From: Neelides folsomi | Taxonomy: Eukaryota > Arthropoda > Collembola > Neelipleona > Neelidae | Direction: 5' to 3' | NCBI GenBank assembly: GCA_034687125.1 | Contig: JAQGBZ010000376.1 | Span: 1 to 58,645 of the forward strand | Length of the DNA stretch: 58,645 nucleotides | Shown: one piece after another, positions 25,973 through 37,774 of the stretch | Numbering within the stretch: the stretch's first letter is position 1 | Layout of the letters: every line of letters begins with the position of its first letter | The notes under the pieces: model-generated | Databases searched by the model: none | Told to the model about the DNA's origin: nothing | The model's input: only the letters and a program-made list of their open reading frames with translations | Position numbers and translations under genes: made by a program

Positions 25973-26900
25973 ATGCTCGTTACTGTCAACCTTGAAGGTT
26001 AATTTATTTCATTTAATCTACATATTCTATAATAATTATATATCATAAAGTCAAGAAAATAAAATTAGATGTTTTCATTAAAGGACTCGTCGTCCCTGGT
26101 GGACTTCAAGTGACGATTGATGAAGACAAAACAGTTCAAGATCTCATCAATCTTTTTTGTGAATCTACGGTATGATTTCAAATAAGGAATTCATACGATC
26201 TGTTGGTAAACACAATTAATTATTTACGTCGTTTGGATAATTTCAGAACATTGATGTGAGCGATGATTACATCATTGCCAACCACAAAGGTGATGAGCAC
26301 ATAGGAACATTGAGAATTGCTGAGTTCCACATTGAAAACGACGAAACTCTTTACATCATTTCAAAAAGAAGTAAATAGACAATTATAATTAATCAAGTTA
26401 ATGGAATAAATTTAAATAACCCTAACGCATTTATTTTGAAGGCCTTGGACCTGAACTCTTCAATTTTTTGAACTGGCAGCTCATCGCTCTTTCGGCTTTC
26501 TTAATTGGAATTTGTGGAATTTCTGGATGCATTTATTCTCATTTCTTCGACGTTCACACTCCCGATAATGTAAGTTGACCTTTAAAATCCCCAACCCAAC
26601 CACTAAGCATGACCCTTAAATATGAAATGGAAAATTCAGATTAATTCATCAATTTTATTTGTCAGTTGTTAAAAGTACAATTGTAATACAAAATCCACCA
26701 CGTAGATTAATATTTTTGCATTGACTTAATGGCTCAATGAGATTACGACGATTTAATACTTGAATAATATGGCAATCAGGAGATATGGGGACAACAGAAT
26801 ATTAATTGACATATTCCCCTGGGCACTTCATTTAAAATCAACCTTTTAAATCTTTCAAAGTTATTTTTATTTGTTTGTTGTACAGGGGTTAACTTATTAA
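25973..26900 (+). CDS. Small ubiquitin-fold-like protein with C-terminal membrane anchor
   Basis: Five exons fit: 25973-25997, 26069-26169, 26247-26370, 26442-26569 and a tiny last one at 26886-26900. This gives about 130 residues starting MLVTVNLEDVFIKG. If the final donor (GTAAGT at 26570) is not used, the frame reads Val-Ser-stop and ends at 26578 (128 residues). The first 84 residues look like a beta-grasp (ubiquitin-like) domain: beta-hairpin, helix (VQDLINLFCES), further strands and the closing strand ETLYIISK. There is no C-terminal di-Gly. After a short linker comes one hydrophobic helix (WQLIALSAFLIGICGISGCI) with only about 20 residues beyond it, as in tail-anchored proteins. The fold call is inference from the pattern. 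I do not recognise the family and assign no function. Confidence 0.7.
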
Positions 26901-27003
26901 AATGTAGTTATATTGCTAATGGATTAAATAGCCGTCAAATGTAAAATCAAAGAATCAGCGTTTAAATTACTTGAGAAGTTGGCACAGTTGGGAGAACTTT
27001 GGG

Positions 27004-28827
27004 TTACGAGCTTTTATAGTATTTTGTATCTAAATTTAATTTTTTTAATTGTTCCTCGATCCAGGGGACGAATTTTGGTACATTGACATAAACTCCGGGA
27101 GTTCCTTTCTCCCCACAACCAATCCCCCAAGCCACGATCCCGAATTGAGCATAATAATTAGAATTGGGTAATTTGCACACGAGCGGCGAACCTCCGTCGC
27201 CCTGCAAAAATAATTGTTAATTAAATTCCTGGTCTTTGCAATTTAATTAACTTCCCAATCAAGCAAATAGAATTAGATTTTTTTGATTAATCTTTACCCT
27301 GCATGTGTCTCGTCCTTCTTCTCCTCCTGCACAAACGAAAGAGTCGTGAAGTTTGAAATAAGGGCCAAGTCGAGTTTGTCTTAAAGACGATTGACACGTG
27401 TCATGCGGGACAACTGGAACTCCAACGCGTTTCAAAATTACTTGATATTTCCCTTCAATTCCTATAATTGTTTAAACAGAGAGATGTGAAAATCCTGAGT
27501 TAATTTACTAAACATTATTATTTTCAATATATTCTCATTTTACCATATTGGTCTTTTCCCCATCCTGAGGCAAAGCAACGTTGGCCATCAAAATTGATAT
27601 TTGGCGGGGGGAGACAGATGGTATCTACATTGGGAGCGATTTTGACTTCTTCGTCCAGAATGAGCAAAGCCACGTCATTGTACAAGGCCCCAGAGTAATA
27701 ATTCTCATTTTGAATAATCTACAAATGAAAAACCAATTCCTTATTTAATCAAAGTTGGCCGTTAATGGGATATTTTAATGGTTGGATTCAATTGATTTAA
27801 TTACCGTTGTCACATATTTATCTTGATGGGGATACAATTCATCAGGAGTTTGAGTGTCCCATTCTCCAAGACGAACTTTCAGCTCTGACTTTTTCTTCCT
27901 ATGAAATAATTAAAAACAAATTTTTAAAAATCCGTTCATTTTTCAATTTATAAAATCTTAAAAGAAAAGGGTTTCTTGAAAGGCTGGTTAATTCGTTAAC
28001 GAGAAGTTTAAAGAACATTTGGTCAGACTGTTGATCTTACCCGTGAACACAATGTGCGGCAGTGAGGACGACTTTTGGATGAATTAAAGATCCTCCACAT
28101 AAGAAGATGTTGAGCGGGGGTTTGTCTTCTTGTTTTTCTTGTCTTACGATGGCCGCCATCCACGGAAATTCTCCAAATTGAGCTTCTCCATCTTGAGCTC
28201 CAGTGATTCTGAATCCCACACCTCCGACATTTCTCTTCCCGCAAACTGAATGGTTCCGAGGGATTGGCGCCTCTGTCGGGAGTGTGTCCTTCATTTGCTA
28301 ATTAATACATAGTTAAAATTGAATATCAAAATTTAAAAAGCCCTTTTGTTGGTTCAATGTAATATCCACTAACCTACGATATAATTAAATGTAGGTACTT
28401 GTTAAAAGTAACTCACTTTGCAACAAATTTCCAAGTAGTGGTTGCACGGGGATCCTTGGTTGCTCCCGCCCTTTCCCAAACGGATGTCAATGACGCCCTC
28501 ACCATTGTCGATCACTCCCCCCTTGTCCACTTTACAAAGGAAGTAATTGACACAGGAGCATTGGTCCGAGGACTCGTTTTGTTTGGGAAGTAACTCTATG
28601 GACTCTTGGGATTCGGAATTGACCGGCGCTTCGACTGCAGGGCTGAAGGCCTCATTGGAACTTTCTTCTTTGCTCACACCTTGCACAGCTTCGGTGTTTT
28701 CTTCCTCGTCCGGGACACCTTCAGGGTTTTTGTAAAACTCATCAATGAGATCTTTGTCAGTCTCTTCATCTTGCGGTTCGATTGCTCCAATGGTCGAGAC
28801 GAGGAGGAGGACAACAAATACCTTCAC
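27004..28827 (-). CDS. Clip-domain serine protease homolog (prophenoloxidase-activating factor 2 type)
   Basis: Six exons on the minus strand: 28827-28417, 28297-28041, 27898-27805, 27718-27544, 27461-27298 and 27201-27004. Phases agree, 432 residues. The order is signal peptide (MKVFVVLLLVSTIGA), an acidic spacer, a clip domain (CSCVNYFLC to PCNHYLEICC), then a chymotrypsin-fold domain. The catalytic His (LTAAHC) and Asp (NDVALLIL) are present, but the GDSGGP box reads GDGGSPL, so the nucleophile Ser is Gly and the protein should not cleave substrates. GFRITG, GEFPWM, GEWDTQTPDELYPHQD and AWGIGCGEKGTPGVYVNV match the PPAF2/CLIPA group from memory. Family members are secreted into hemolymph and act as cofactors for prophenoloxidase activation (melanization); that role is inferred. 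It converges with the gene at 25973-26900. Confidence 0.93.
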
Positions 28828-30714
28828 CTTCTAAACAACCAAAGTCATTTATTTCAGAGGGAACTTCCAATTAGTAATTCATAAATAATATATTCACAGT
28901 CAATTGAAAATAACAATGGGGATGATAAATGATTCGATTCTTATCCTCTTCATAGTCTCGTTTTTATACTTTGGCACAAGTATCAGAAGGATTCTTAGAA
29001 TTGACTCTCCTTATATCCTATATGACAAATGCCTTTATAGCTCCAAGAAGCAATATAGCCTAAGGTGCATTAATGCAGGATTCTTCTTTTTTTTCATTTG
29101 GTCATTGAAAGATTTCAATGAGAACGTTTTTTTTTGTTTGTAATACATTGAAATGATTTTAAGTCTATGAAATTGAACTTGATGTATCCAACTGGTTTTT
29201 TCCTAGCAAATCCTTGTAAATCTTCATTTCGTTGTACTTTAATATTTAAAGACAAAACTTGATTTAATAAACACTGCTCACACTTAATTTATTTAAATAT
29301 TTTAACTATTTTACAAACTCGCTATGTTTAATTAAACTCCTGCTTTTTATTAAACTATCTCTCACCATAAGAATAAATATTAATAATAAGAGGAGGAAGT
29401 TAATCAATTAATTTGGTTTTCTTATAAAACTTATATAATTATGTTTAGTGTATAGTATTTGCGTGTCTGAATGTCCCTTTGTTGTGAGGTTGAGTGGGAA
29501 GTTGAATGGGGAAGGTCAAGGGGAATTTACCATTTTGTGTCCCGTGGAGTCGGGTTTCAGCGACGGTGAGTCCGAGTGCGTCGCGATCTCAATGGTTTGA
29601 TGTGGTCGGAGAAGGTTCAGCCCACACACTTGACGTCAACTCTTGTGCCTCGGGAGAGATTGGACGACGAATAGCCTTGGTAATCCCTACACCAGACCAA
29701 CAATTGTTAGCGTGAGGGCCCAATGGGAGTAATTAACCCCCCTGCAATAGAACAATGCACAAAGAAGGTCTACAACTCCTGAGTCATCCGCTCTACTTCA
29801 AACCCCGAATTCCGCTTTTAGCCCAACATTATTAATAATAATGATGGGAAATCCACAACACCTCTCTCTGTCAATTCTGGGGTATGAAAAGCTTTCCAGA
29901 GCTTCTTGTAAAGTTAAAAAAGGTTTTTGTCGTAAATGTGGTCTGGGGCTTAGGAAGTTGATGGAAAAGGGAATCACTAAAAAGTTTGTTGAATCACTCG
30001 AGTGCCGAATATTACTGAGCTTTATCAACATCTCATTGATCAAATATATAGGGATTAATAATTCACCTAATTGACGTCCTTGAGAGACAAAGAAGTGGAA
30101 AAACTCGTATGATCCTATGTATTAAATATCCTCAAGTTTTAATAATTATTGGGTTGTGTATGGCTCATAGGAACCTGCGTACATTGTTTAAATTACTTCA
30201 CAGGTAATGCTTACATGCTACTCTCATTTCCATGTATTATAGTTTATTAGTGACGAGGGCTTGCCCAATTAAACAATCTTGTTTTTCTCTCGATTATGGA
30301 AATGGAGCTCCGAAACTTGAATGAGAAGATGTGATGAAGACAAGGGCCAAAGGACTTGTATTATTTGTATATGGAAATATAATCCCATTTCTTGTAATTC
30401 TAACGAGTTATTAATTGAGATTTCTCTTAAAAGTCATTAACAAGGATTTTCTTGGAAATCTTCGTATTGGGCTTTGGGTACAGTGACATGAAATCACACT
30501 TGTTTTTCAATATACATAGTTTTCCTTATTTTGGTCTCCGATTTTCCCTTATTTGTAATAAAAGTAAAATGAAGTGGCAAATATGATAAAAATAAATGCT
30601 AATAATATTTGTATTTTTATACTGATATAATATATAATATAGGTATGAGGTTATTATATTTATATTATGTACCTTATGGGTATGGGTTATTAAATGTATG
30701 GAACATGATTTCAG
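28828..30714. other. Region between the protease homolog and the CD39-type gene; may hold first exon(s) of the latter
   Basis: The CD39-type gene downstream lacks its N-terminal coding part, so one or more exons should lie here. Two candidates: an ATG at 28916 followed by a hydrophobic segment (SILILFIVSFLYFGTS) that could be a signal anchor, without a phase-matching donor I trust; and an ATG at 29506 reading 20 codons to a consensus donor (GACG|GTGAGT after 29565), whose phase fits the exon at 30715 but which has no membrane segment. The remainder is AT-rich and unrecognised. Confidence 0.4.
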
Positions 30715-33017
30715 TATGCCATTGTTTTCGATGCTGGATCAACTCACACGGAAGCGATTCTTTATAAATGGGCAGGAGAAAAAAGGAACAATACTGGAAA
30801 CGTGTCTCAAGTGGATAGTTGTACCATAAAAAGTACACAGTAAAAAATTCATAATTTAAATGGACATTGGAATATTTAACATTTTTGGTAATTGAATTTT
30901 GAAAACAGGAGGGATTTCTTCAATTGATGTCTCCAATGTTTCTTCTTATCTTTCCCCTTGTTTCACCCAAATTTCCAAAATGATTCCTAGTGAGTCTGTT
31001 GACCAAACAAGGGTGTTTTTTGGTGCTACAGCGGGAATGCGGCTTCTGAGGTAATTCACCATTATTGGACAATTAAAAAATCAAATCAAAGTCATTCCCA
31101 GTTTAAATCCCATTTTGCAAATCCAGAGAACAAAATCCACATTTGGCTGACTCCGTAATGAACCAAACTCGTCAATTTTTCTCTGGTTCTGAATTCAAAG
31201 TTGTTGATGAGAACATTGAAATTATTTCTGGAGAAGTTGAAGCTCTAAGTGGTTGGATATCCTCTAATTACCTTCAGCACACTTTCGATTCTCATGTATT
31301 AATTTCCTTTTATACCTTATGCTATACATAGTTATTATCATATAATTAATTGATCAAACATTATATATTTTCCCATTAAATTCTTAGATTGTGGAAGTTA
31401 TTAGAGTAATATGATAATTAGTAATACGAGGTGATGTTAATTATAAATAAAACATATTTTGATTTTTAAATTGAATAGAACGAGAGTTGGGGAGCTTTGG
31501 ACCTCGGCGGAGCCTCAACGCAAATGTCATTCGAAGTGAAGGAAATTCTTTCGCCGAATGACACAACAACTTTGGAACTGTTCGGAAAAGAGTTTAAAAT
31601 TGTTCGGAAGAGTTTCTTGTGTTATGGCGTTGAACAAGCTTTCAAAAGATACAGAGCTTTCATTTTACATGTAATATTCATTAAATCGTTTTTACTTTTT
31701 TTAATCTGTTAAATATTATTATTAAATTTCTCTATTATATTTATTATAGGAACAGTCAAACGGCAGCAAGGTAGAGATTTCGAGTCCGTGCGAGCCAAAA
31801 GGAAGCCAAACTTTCTTAACGCTCGATCAGCTATTGAATTCTCCATGTTTAGCCCAATCATTAGATAAATTCGTAAGTGGTTTAATATTTAATTAACTTT
31901 AATTAATTAATTATAATTAAATTTTTTTATTATTTTTAGTGAACTATTATATTATTTACTATTGATGACGTTGTTTTAGTGTAAATTGACATTATACTAT
32001 ATCATAATTTATACTTTTAATGTTTTATAGAACTCCACGAGGGAAAATTTTACATTCATTGGAACTGGAAATCTGAGTGAATGCCAGAGAGTAGTCAAAG
32101 TTGTTTTAAGTCAAGACTTTTGTCAAAAGTTCAATCTCACAGATTGCATTGATTCAACAATACTCACGAATCATGGAAAAATTAATTTTTTGGTAATTAC
32201 ATTTGAATCCTATTTATTAATTTATTATTAACAGCATAGTTTTTATATTCATTAACTACCTGTACATAGTTTGTAGTAATCATGAAATTAACTTTTAAAG
32301 GCTTTCTCAGTGTATGGTCATGTGATGGATGATTTAAGTCTTGGAAACCATACAAGTCTTGAGATGTACAAAATGAGAGCTGAACACATTTGTTCCCTTG
32401 CTTTACAAAACATTTGGGACTTGGAAATCAAACGCTACACTCGTATGGATAAAAATTCAATTACGCGATATAGAATATTGATTTCTCATTAAAATACAAT
32501 TTCATAAACATTATTATTGAATTACTTTAAATGGAAGAATGAATACAATGAAGTTTAAAAATGAAATGTTGCTTTGTTTTAATGGCTTGCTCAGATTTGG
32601 GGTTGAAAATTTGGACTGAACTTTGTTTCGACACTCAATTTGTTCTCACACTTCTCACCGACGTTTACAAATTTGAGACTGAAGAGAAATGGGGGAAAAT
32701 TCAATTTAGCACAAAAGTAAATTATAATATTAAAATCCCATGAAAAAGTTTAACCTATCAATTTAATTGTTATTCGACTATAATTGTAATATTTAAAATT
32801 ATTTTTGTAGCTGAATGAAACCAACGTTGGATGGGCCCTTGGGTTTGCTCTGAACAAAAGCAAGGAAATTCCTTCTCTTGGCCCTGTTGCACAAGAAGGA
32901 ACTACAACTTTCATTCTGCTCCTTATCCTTTTCGTCCTCTTCCTCGGTCTGGCGGTCGGGATTTTCATTAAATCAATGAGACTCCGGATTTGTAATAATA
33001 CTTATCAAAGGTTGTAA
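30715..33017 (+). CDS. Ectonucleoside triphosphate diphosphohydrolase (CD39/ENTPD family), N-terminus not resolved
   Basis: Nine exons: 30715-30832, 30909-31050, 31127-31295, 31479-31670, 31750-31872, 32031-32192, 32301-32442, 32595-32716 and 32811-33017. They give 458 residues in phase. All apyrase-conserved regions are visible: VFDAGSTHT (ACR1), GATAGMRLL (ACR2), ISGEVEALSGW with the catalytic Glu (ACR3), ALDLGGASTQMSF (ACR4) and VGWALGFALN (ACR5). Many N-x-S/T sites and Cys fit an extracellular domain. A C-terminal membrane helix (FILLLILFVLFLGLAVGIF) precedes a short basic tail. The enzyme hydrolyses extracellular nucleoside tri- and diphosphates. Full-length CD39 proteins have an N-terminal membrane segment, so roughly 20-50 residues encoded upstream are missing here. 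The 3' end may be spliced differently (CAAAG|GTTGTA after 33010 to an acceptor near 33170), giving an Arg-rich tail. AATAAA is at 33525-33530. Confidence 0.92.
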
Positions 33018-34098
33018 GCCAACCGATCTATCGTGCCTAACGCGCTTCAATAACCCTCACTCCTTTCATATGAATGTTCCTCTTTGTCTTTTGTCTCAAC
33101 AACGCTGTGCGGGTTTTCCAGGGTCGAATCTCGAATTTTTCAAATCTAACTTTAATACTATTTTTAGACGATTGAGGAGAAGAAGAACGTCATATTAAGC
33201 CAAAATTGGTCAAGTCCTCGAATGTATTTCAGCTAATCAGTATACATTGTTCTCAATCATTTACTGTTAAAAAAACAGGTATGCCAGAGTGTACCTTAAT
33301 TTACTGATAAATTAAATCATGTTACAGCTAAACTTGTTTACAACTATTATGTATGTATATGGAAGCTATTTGAGCAGCTTTTAATTTTAGAGCTAAATAT
33401 TAACTTGTCATTCTTTAAGTTATCTAGGTTTTCGTCCATTGTAATGAAATGTGACTTTTAAAACACCAATTGTTGAGTTTGGTTATAATATGCCATAAAA
33501 TATCAATTGTTAATTAATAATATTAATAAAGTTACCACTAAAGCCACTAATTAATTATAGAATTATAGTCTGAGTCTGAGTCTCCCGACTCCAAAATACT
33601 TATGCTATAAGAGTATTAAATCTATATGATCTTCAAATGGTCCTTTAAAATGCTATACGTCTTGTGATATCTTCTAGTAATCTCTCGCGATATGCTATAA
33701 AGAACATTGAGAAGAAATTGTCAATCAAATGTATTCTTTTATTGATTAAATGTAAAGTGTATTTAAATATAAAAACTGTTGATTTTCCAAAAACTGTTTA
33801 TTCACGAAACATTTATGATTAATAATGCAATAATATCATAACAGTGATGTAATTTCTTAACACAGAAAAGTAACAACTATAATAATTTTATCAATAATTT
33901 GAATTACATTAGTTTTTGGTTGAAAGAGAATAAAAGCTAATTGGAAGACCTCCAATTTGCAATCGGCATAAAGTAAAATGAGTACTTGAACATTGATCCT
34001 TATATGAAAACATTTAAATTATAATTAATTTTATCTGAGATTAAATAATACGGCCCATAAACGGAATGATGATTTATGAACTCAGTGAACTGCCATCA
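33018..34098. other. Convergent intergenic region, 3'UTRs of the CD39-type and PHF10-type genes
   Basis: Two genes end toward each other here. Apart from the CD39-type poly(A) signal at 33525-33530 and AT-rich sequence, nothing was recognised. A short repeated CTGAGT motif at about 33570-33585 has no assigned role. Confidence 0.6.
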
Positions 34099-37000
34099 TT
34101 AGTTATGCGTGGGTAACTTGGTTTTGGTCCTGAAAGCTGCATCACATGGATCGCACATAAACCCAAACATTGTTTGTATCGGACGCTTAACACACTCTGA
34201 AATTTATTATTAAAAATTTATCAAAATACTTATTATTATAATATTTATAATTGCATAAATATAAGCAAACATCATGATATTACTAATTGAGTAATTATAT
34301 TTAAAAAATCACCTCTGTGAACCCATCTTTCACAAGATCTGCATTCAATATTCTTTTTGTCGTCCACCTTGAGGTGAACTTTAAGGCACATGGGACAGAA
34401 AAGCCCCTTCTTGTAAATCTTGTGACAGGAGACGCAGTGGGAGTGAAGATAATACCTCGCCCCTTTCTCACCCTTTTTAAACTGAAAATCCTATTTATTA
34501 AAAGATGAAAGGACATGGGATTAATTTCACCTCATGGTGCCATTCGGCAGTTCGATCTTCATCGGACGGCTTCGTCGTTCCACACGAATAACATAAAGAG
34601 CAAACCCGGCAGTGCCATCGCCCAATTGGAACTTTCCTCAGACCAACGCAGTAAATGTGATAGCTGCAGAAAGTAAATTTTTACAACTAGGTCCTAACAA
34701 ACCATTTCAACTTACCCTCGATCACATAAATCGCAAAAGAGCATCTTGTCTTCATCAGCTGGGTCGTTGCACTCGATACAGTTTTTACAATCAGTACATT
34801 GCCAATTGTATTTTTTGATAAAGGGAAGCATATCAATGGAAAGCTCCAAACATGTAGGATGATCTTGAAAGAAGATTAAAATTCAAATAATCCATTTCAA
34901 ATATTAATGTGATTGAATTAATTTGAAGTTTGATAAAAGCATAAATCATGGAATGATATTAAAATGAGAATTTTTCTTACTCGGTGTGTCACATTTTGTA
35001 CAATGGAGCAATATTTCCGGGTTTCCGTCTCTGTTTTTCCTCGAATCTCCCTCACAAGTCCTGCACATCACTCCGTTGTGGAGTTGGTGGCCGTTGGGAA
35101 TGTCGATCTCGTCCTCGTCCGAGGAGGAGGATGTCCTGGGGAAAAAGAGAGGTCAGCCCGGGGTTACTACTGGGGAGTTGAGAGTCGGAGGAGGAAAAGG
35201 GCTCACGAGGAAGAGTCGGACGACGACTCGGAGTCGTCTGAATCTGAAGATGCCTCCGACTCGTCAACATGGTCGTAGTCCTGCGGGAGAAGGGGCCCGT
35301 AGCTCACCGTGTTCAGAGGAAGATACTTCAGCTCTGTTGGCGTGTAGCTAGACGAGAGAATGCTGAAGGGGAGTTTGGCTAAGGGAGTGGAGCTACCGCT
35401 TGAAGTGGTCGCAGTACTGGCCGGGAAGCAGGGCAACTGGGTAGTGCCCCACCTTCGTCATTTCCGCTCCAAGGACCCGCATCTTCCCAGACTGGACGTT
35501 GAGGGTTGAGGTCTGTAGGTCGAAGGAGCAGCTCCGTTCTTCTCGCCGTTCTCGGTTCAGATTGGAATTCCATTTGGAAGCAGACTTGGTGATTCGTCGC
35601 ATGAACTCAGCCCCTCGGTCTCGTTCTCGTGGGGGTGGAGGGGGAAGGGACGCTTTGGCCTTCACAAACTCTCGTTCTCGTCGCTCCATCACAAACTTAT
35701 TGAACTCTTCGTACTTCTCGGGAAAGTCGTTGAACATGACGTCGAGGACGTCGGAGGAGCAGAGCGAAGTCAGCCCCAGGTCGCATTGTGTCTCAGATAC
35801 GATTTTCTTCTCTCGGAGGAAATCTCGCTCCTCCATGTCCACGATTCGACGACGAAGATCGGGGTATTTTCGCTTAAACGACTTCACTCCCAGGTACTCC
35901 GAAACTTGTTCTTGGAGCATGTACAACTCCGCGTTGCGTTCATTTGGAGGCCAACGATATTCAAAGAGGTTCTCGGCTGTAACCGGCGGTCTGAAATATT
36001 CAAATTCATTAACATCACAAACATAAAATTATTTTTAAATAATTAAATATTATTATCTAACAATAAGACAAAAGGATAATAAATGATTTGAAAATTTTAA
36101 ACTTACCTATCTTCCACCACATCTTTTGTAAACTTTTTAATTTTTCCACTCGCAGAGCTCAAACTCGTCCTTGATTCCTCGTCTTGGATTACAGGATCGA
36201 CTATTTAAAGCAAATCATTAATATCTCAAATTGTGATTCTCAATATTTAATTATGATTCATATTCAAAATATTAAAAGCAATTTTGTAGAAATAAAATAT
36301 TACTCGCTGGTTTTATTTTAATATCAGCGCTCATCCGTGTTTCTTCTTCGAATACTTGTGGAGGTTGTTGGACCTTTTTGACAGTCTTTTTAATTTTCTT
36401 TTTTTCTTTCAATTTTTGAATTCTTTTACCACCACGGGAACCCTTCCCACTTCCACGTCCTAAACCACCACCTTGAAAACAATTAAATACATATTATTTT
36501 AATTATCATATGCTAATTAAAACAAGTTATTTCTACGCGAACAGCAAACCAAAAACATTATATACGGCAAGAACGTTAGAAGTTAATTAAATGAAATGCA
36601 GTAAATTTGATTAGATAATTTTACCTCTAGATCCTCGTCCTCCACCTCGCTTTTTCCTCAACTGACTCAAAGCAACGTCGACAAGACTTGAAATTTCTTC
36701 GGGCATTTCTCCCGTTTCGGACCTTGGTTGTCCAGTGGCTGCAAGGAATTCTGCAGCAGCTCGTTCCAATTTGGCTTTAAGCGTGGATCCTCTGGGACGG
36801 CCTCTCCCACGTCCCGAAGGAACTTTACCGCGACCTCTCCCCCGACCTCTTGAAGAAGGCGAGGAAGGGCCCACGACCTCACTGCTGCTGCTCACCATGT
36901 CAATGATAGCTCGGGTTCGTTCGTCAACCGTTTCAAAGAAGCTGGAAGTGTCCGGTCCTTCAACTTCTCCTTCCTTCCTCCTTCGGATCTTCAACCTCGG

Positions 37001-37774
37001 GACAATTTCAGGCACAAAGTGTTTGGGCGGCTTTCTCTTCCGTTTTGTCCTTCCGCCCTCCTCGTCCTCGCCCTGGGTCTTTCCCTCCTCGCCTCGTTCG
37101 CCCTCTTCAACGACCGGCTTGGGAACTTTCCTCGGTCGGCCCCGTTCCTTGATTTTCACGAGGTTGACCATGTTGGTCATTTTGGAAGAAACTTCTAAAA
37201 TATCGCTGCTGTTGCTTGTACTCGTCGTCCCAGAGGGAACTTTCGACTCCAGGTCCTCGTTCGATTCCTCCTCAATGGACTCTTCTTTTTTAATTGTGGA
37301 AATGAAATTGGTATTGTCCGAGTCGAACTCGAGTGGTGAGGACGGACGCTGGAGCGGAGATTTAGGACGGCTTCTTCGGATTTGGATCTTGATTCCATCC
37401 CCAGAAGGAATTCGGCATTTTGAGGTTTCCTCTTCTTTGGTGTCAACACCCGATTCGAAGATGGATTCAAAAATGAATGATTTTTCATCTCGAGGGCTGG
37501 CAGCGTCTTGATCAATTTCATTCACCAAGCTTTCCATCTTTTTTAGCGAATACACTTCGGCCGATGAGGAACTGTAGCTTTGGGCTCCAGAGCTCGAAGG
37601 CCCAGCTCGGATGATGAGTTTAGGAGCCTTTTTCTGCCGTTTGGCTTTTCGTTGTCGTTGAATTTCATCCCCAATTTCCTTCATAATTTGTTCACCAACC
37701 AAATCCCTTTCCTTCATCTTTGGACCGTTCGAGTCTGACGCAACGGTCGAATCCGGGCTTTGGTCTGGATCCAT
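34099..37774 (-). CDS. e(y)3: PHF10 / SAYP (enhancer of yellow 3) homolog: SWI/SNF PBAP subunit with SAY domain and PHD fingers
   Basis: Ten exons on the minus strand: 37774-36625, 36471-36304, 36200-36107, 35990-35397, 35347-35207, 35135-34981, 34863-34716, 34663-34531, 34481-34313 and 34196-34099. They give 949 residues in phase. The N-terminal third is basic, Ser-rich and disordered-looking, with AT-hook-like GRPRKVPKP and GRGRPRG. Residues about 470-700 are the SAY domain, with YMLQEQVSEYLGVKSFKRKY, PDLRRRIVDMEERDFL, NSNLNRERREER and YPVALLPGQY; an acidic Asp/Ser run follows. Next come two PHD fingers (MCRTCEG...; CIECNDPADEDKMLFCDLC, DRGYHIYC) and a further Cys/His-rich C-terminus. Metazoan PHF10/SAYP recruits PBAP-type SWI/SNF, and in flies TFIID, to chromatin in the nucleus. 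Two introns are tiny: 49 nt (35348-35396) and 71 nt (35136-35206). A polypyrimidine-AG acceptor just before 37791 indicates a 5'UTR intron. Confidence 0.93.

Noticed and set aside
28399..28884. Several plus-strand frames over the first protease-homolog exon
   Set aside because: Mirror frames of the minus-strand signal peptide, spacer and clip-domain exon.
35499..36026. Long plus-strand frame (175 codons) over the PHF10-type gene
   Set aside because: It is the mirror of the SAY-domain exon on the minus strand; the Ser/Arg-rich product is what that exon gives when read backwards.
36735..37511. 258-codon plus-strand frame
   Set aside because: Mirror of the first PHF10-type coding exon, which is GC-rich; no family features.
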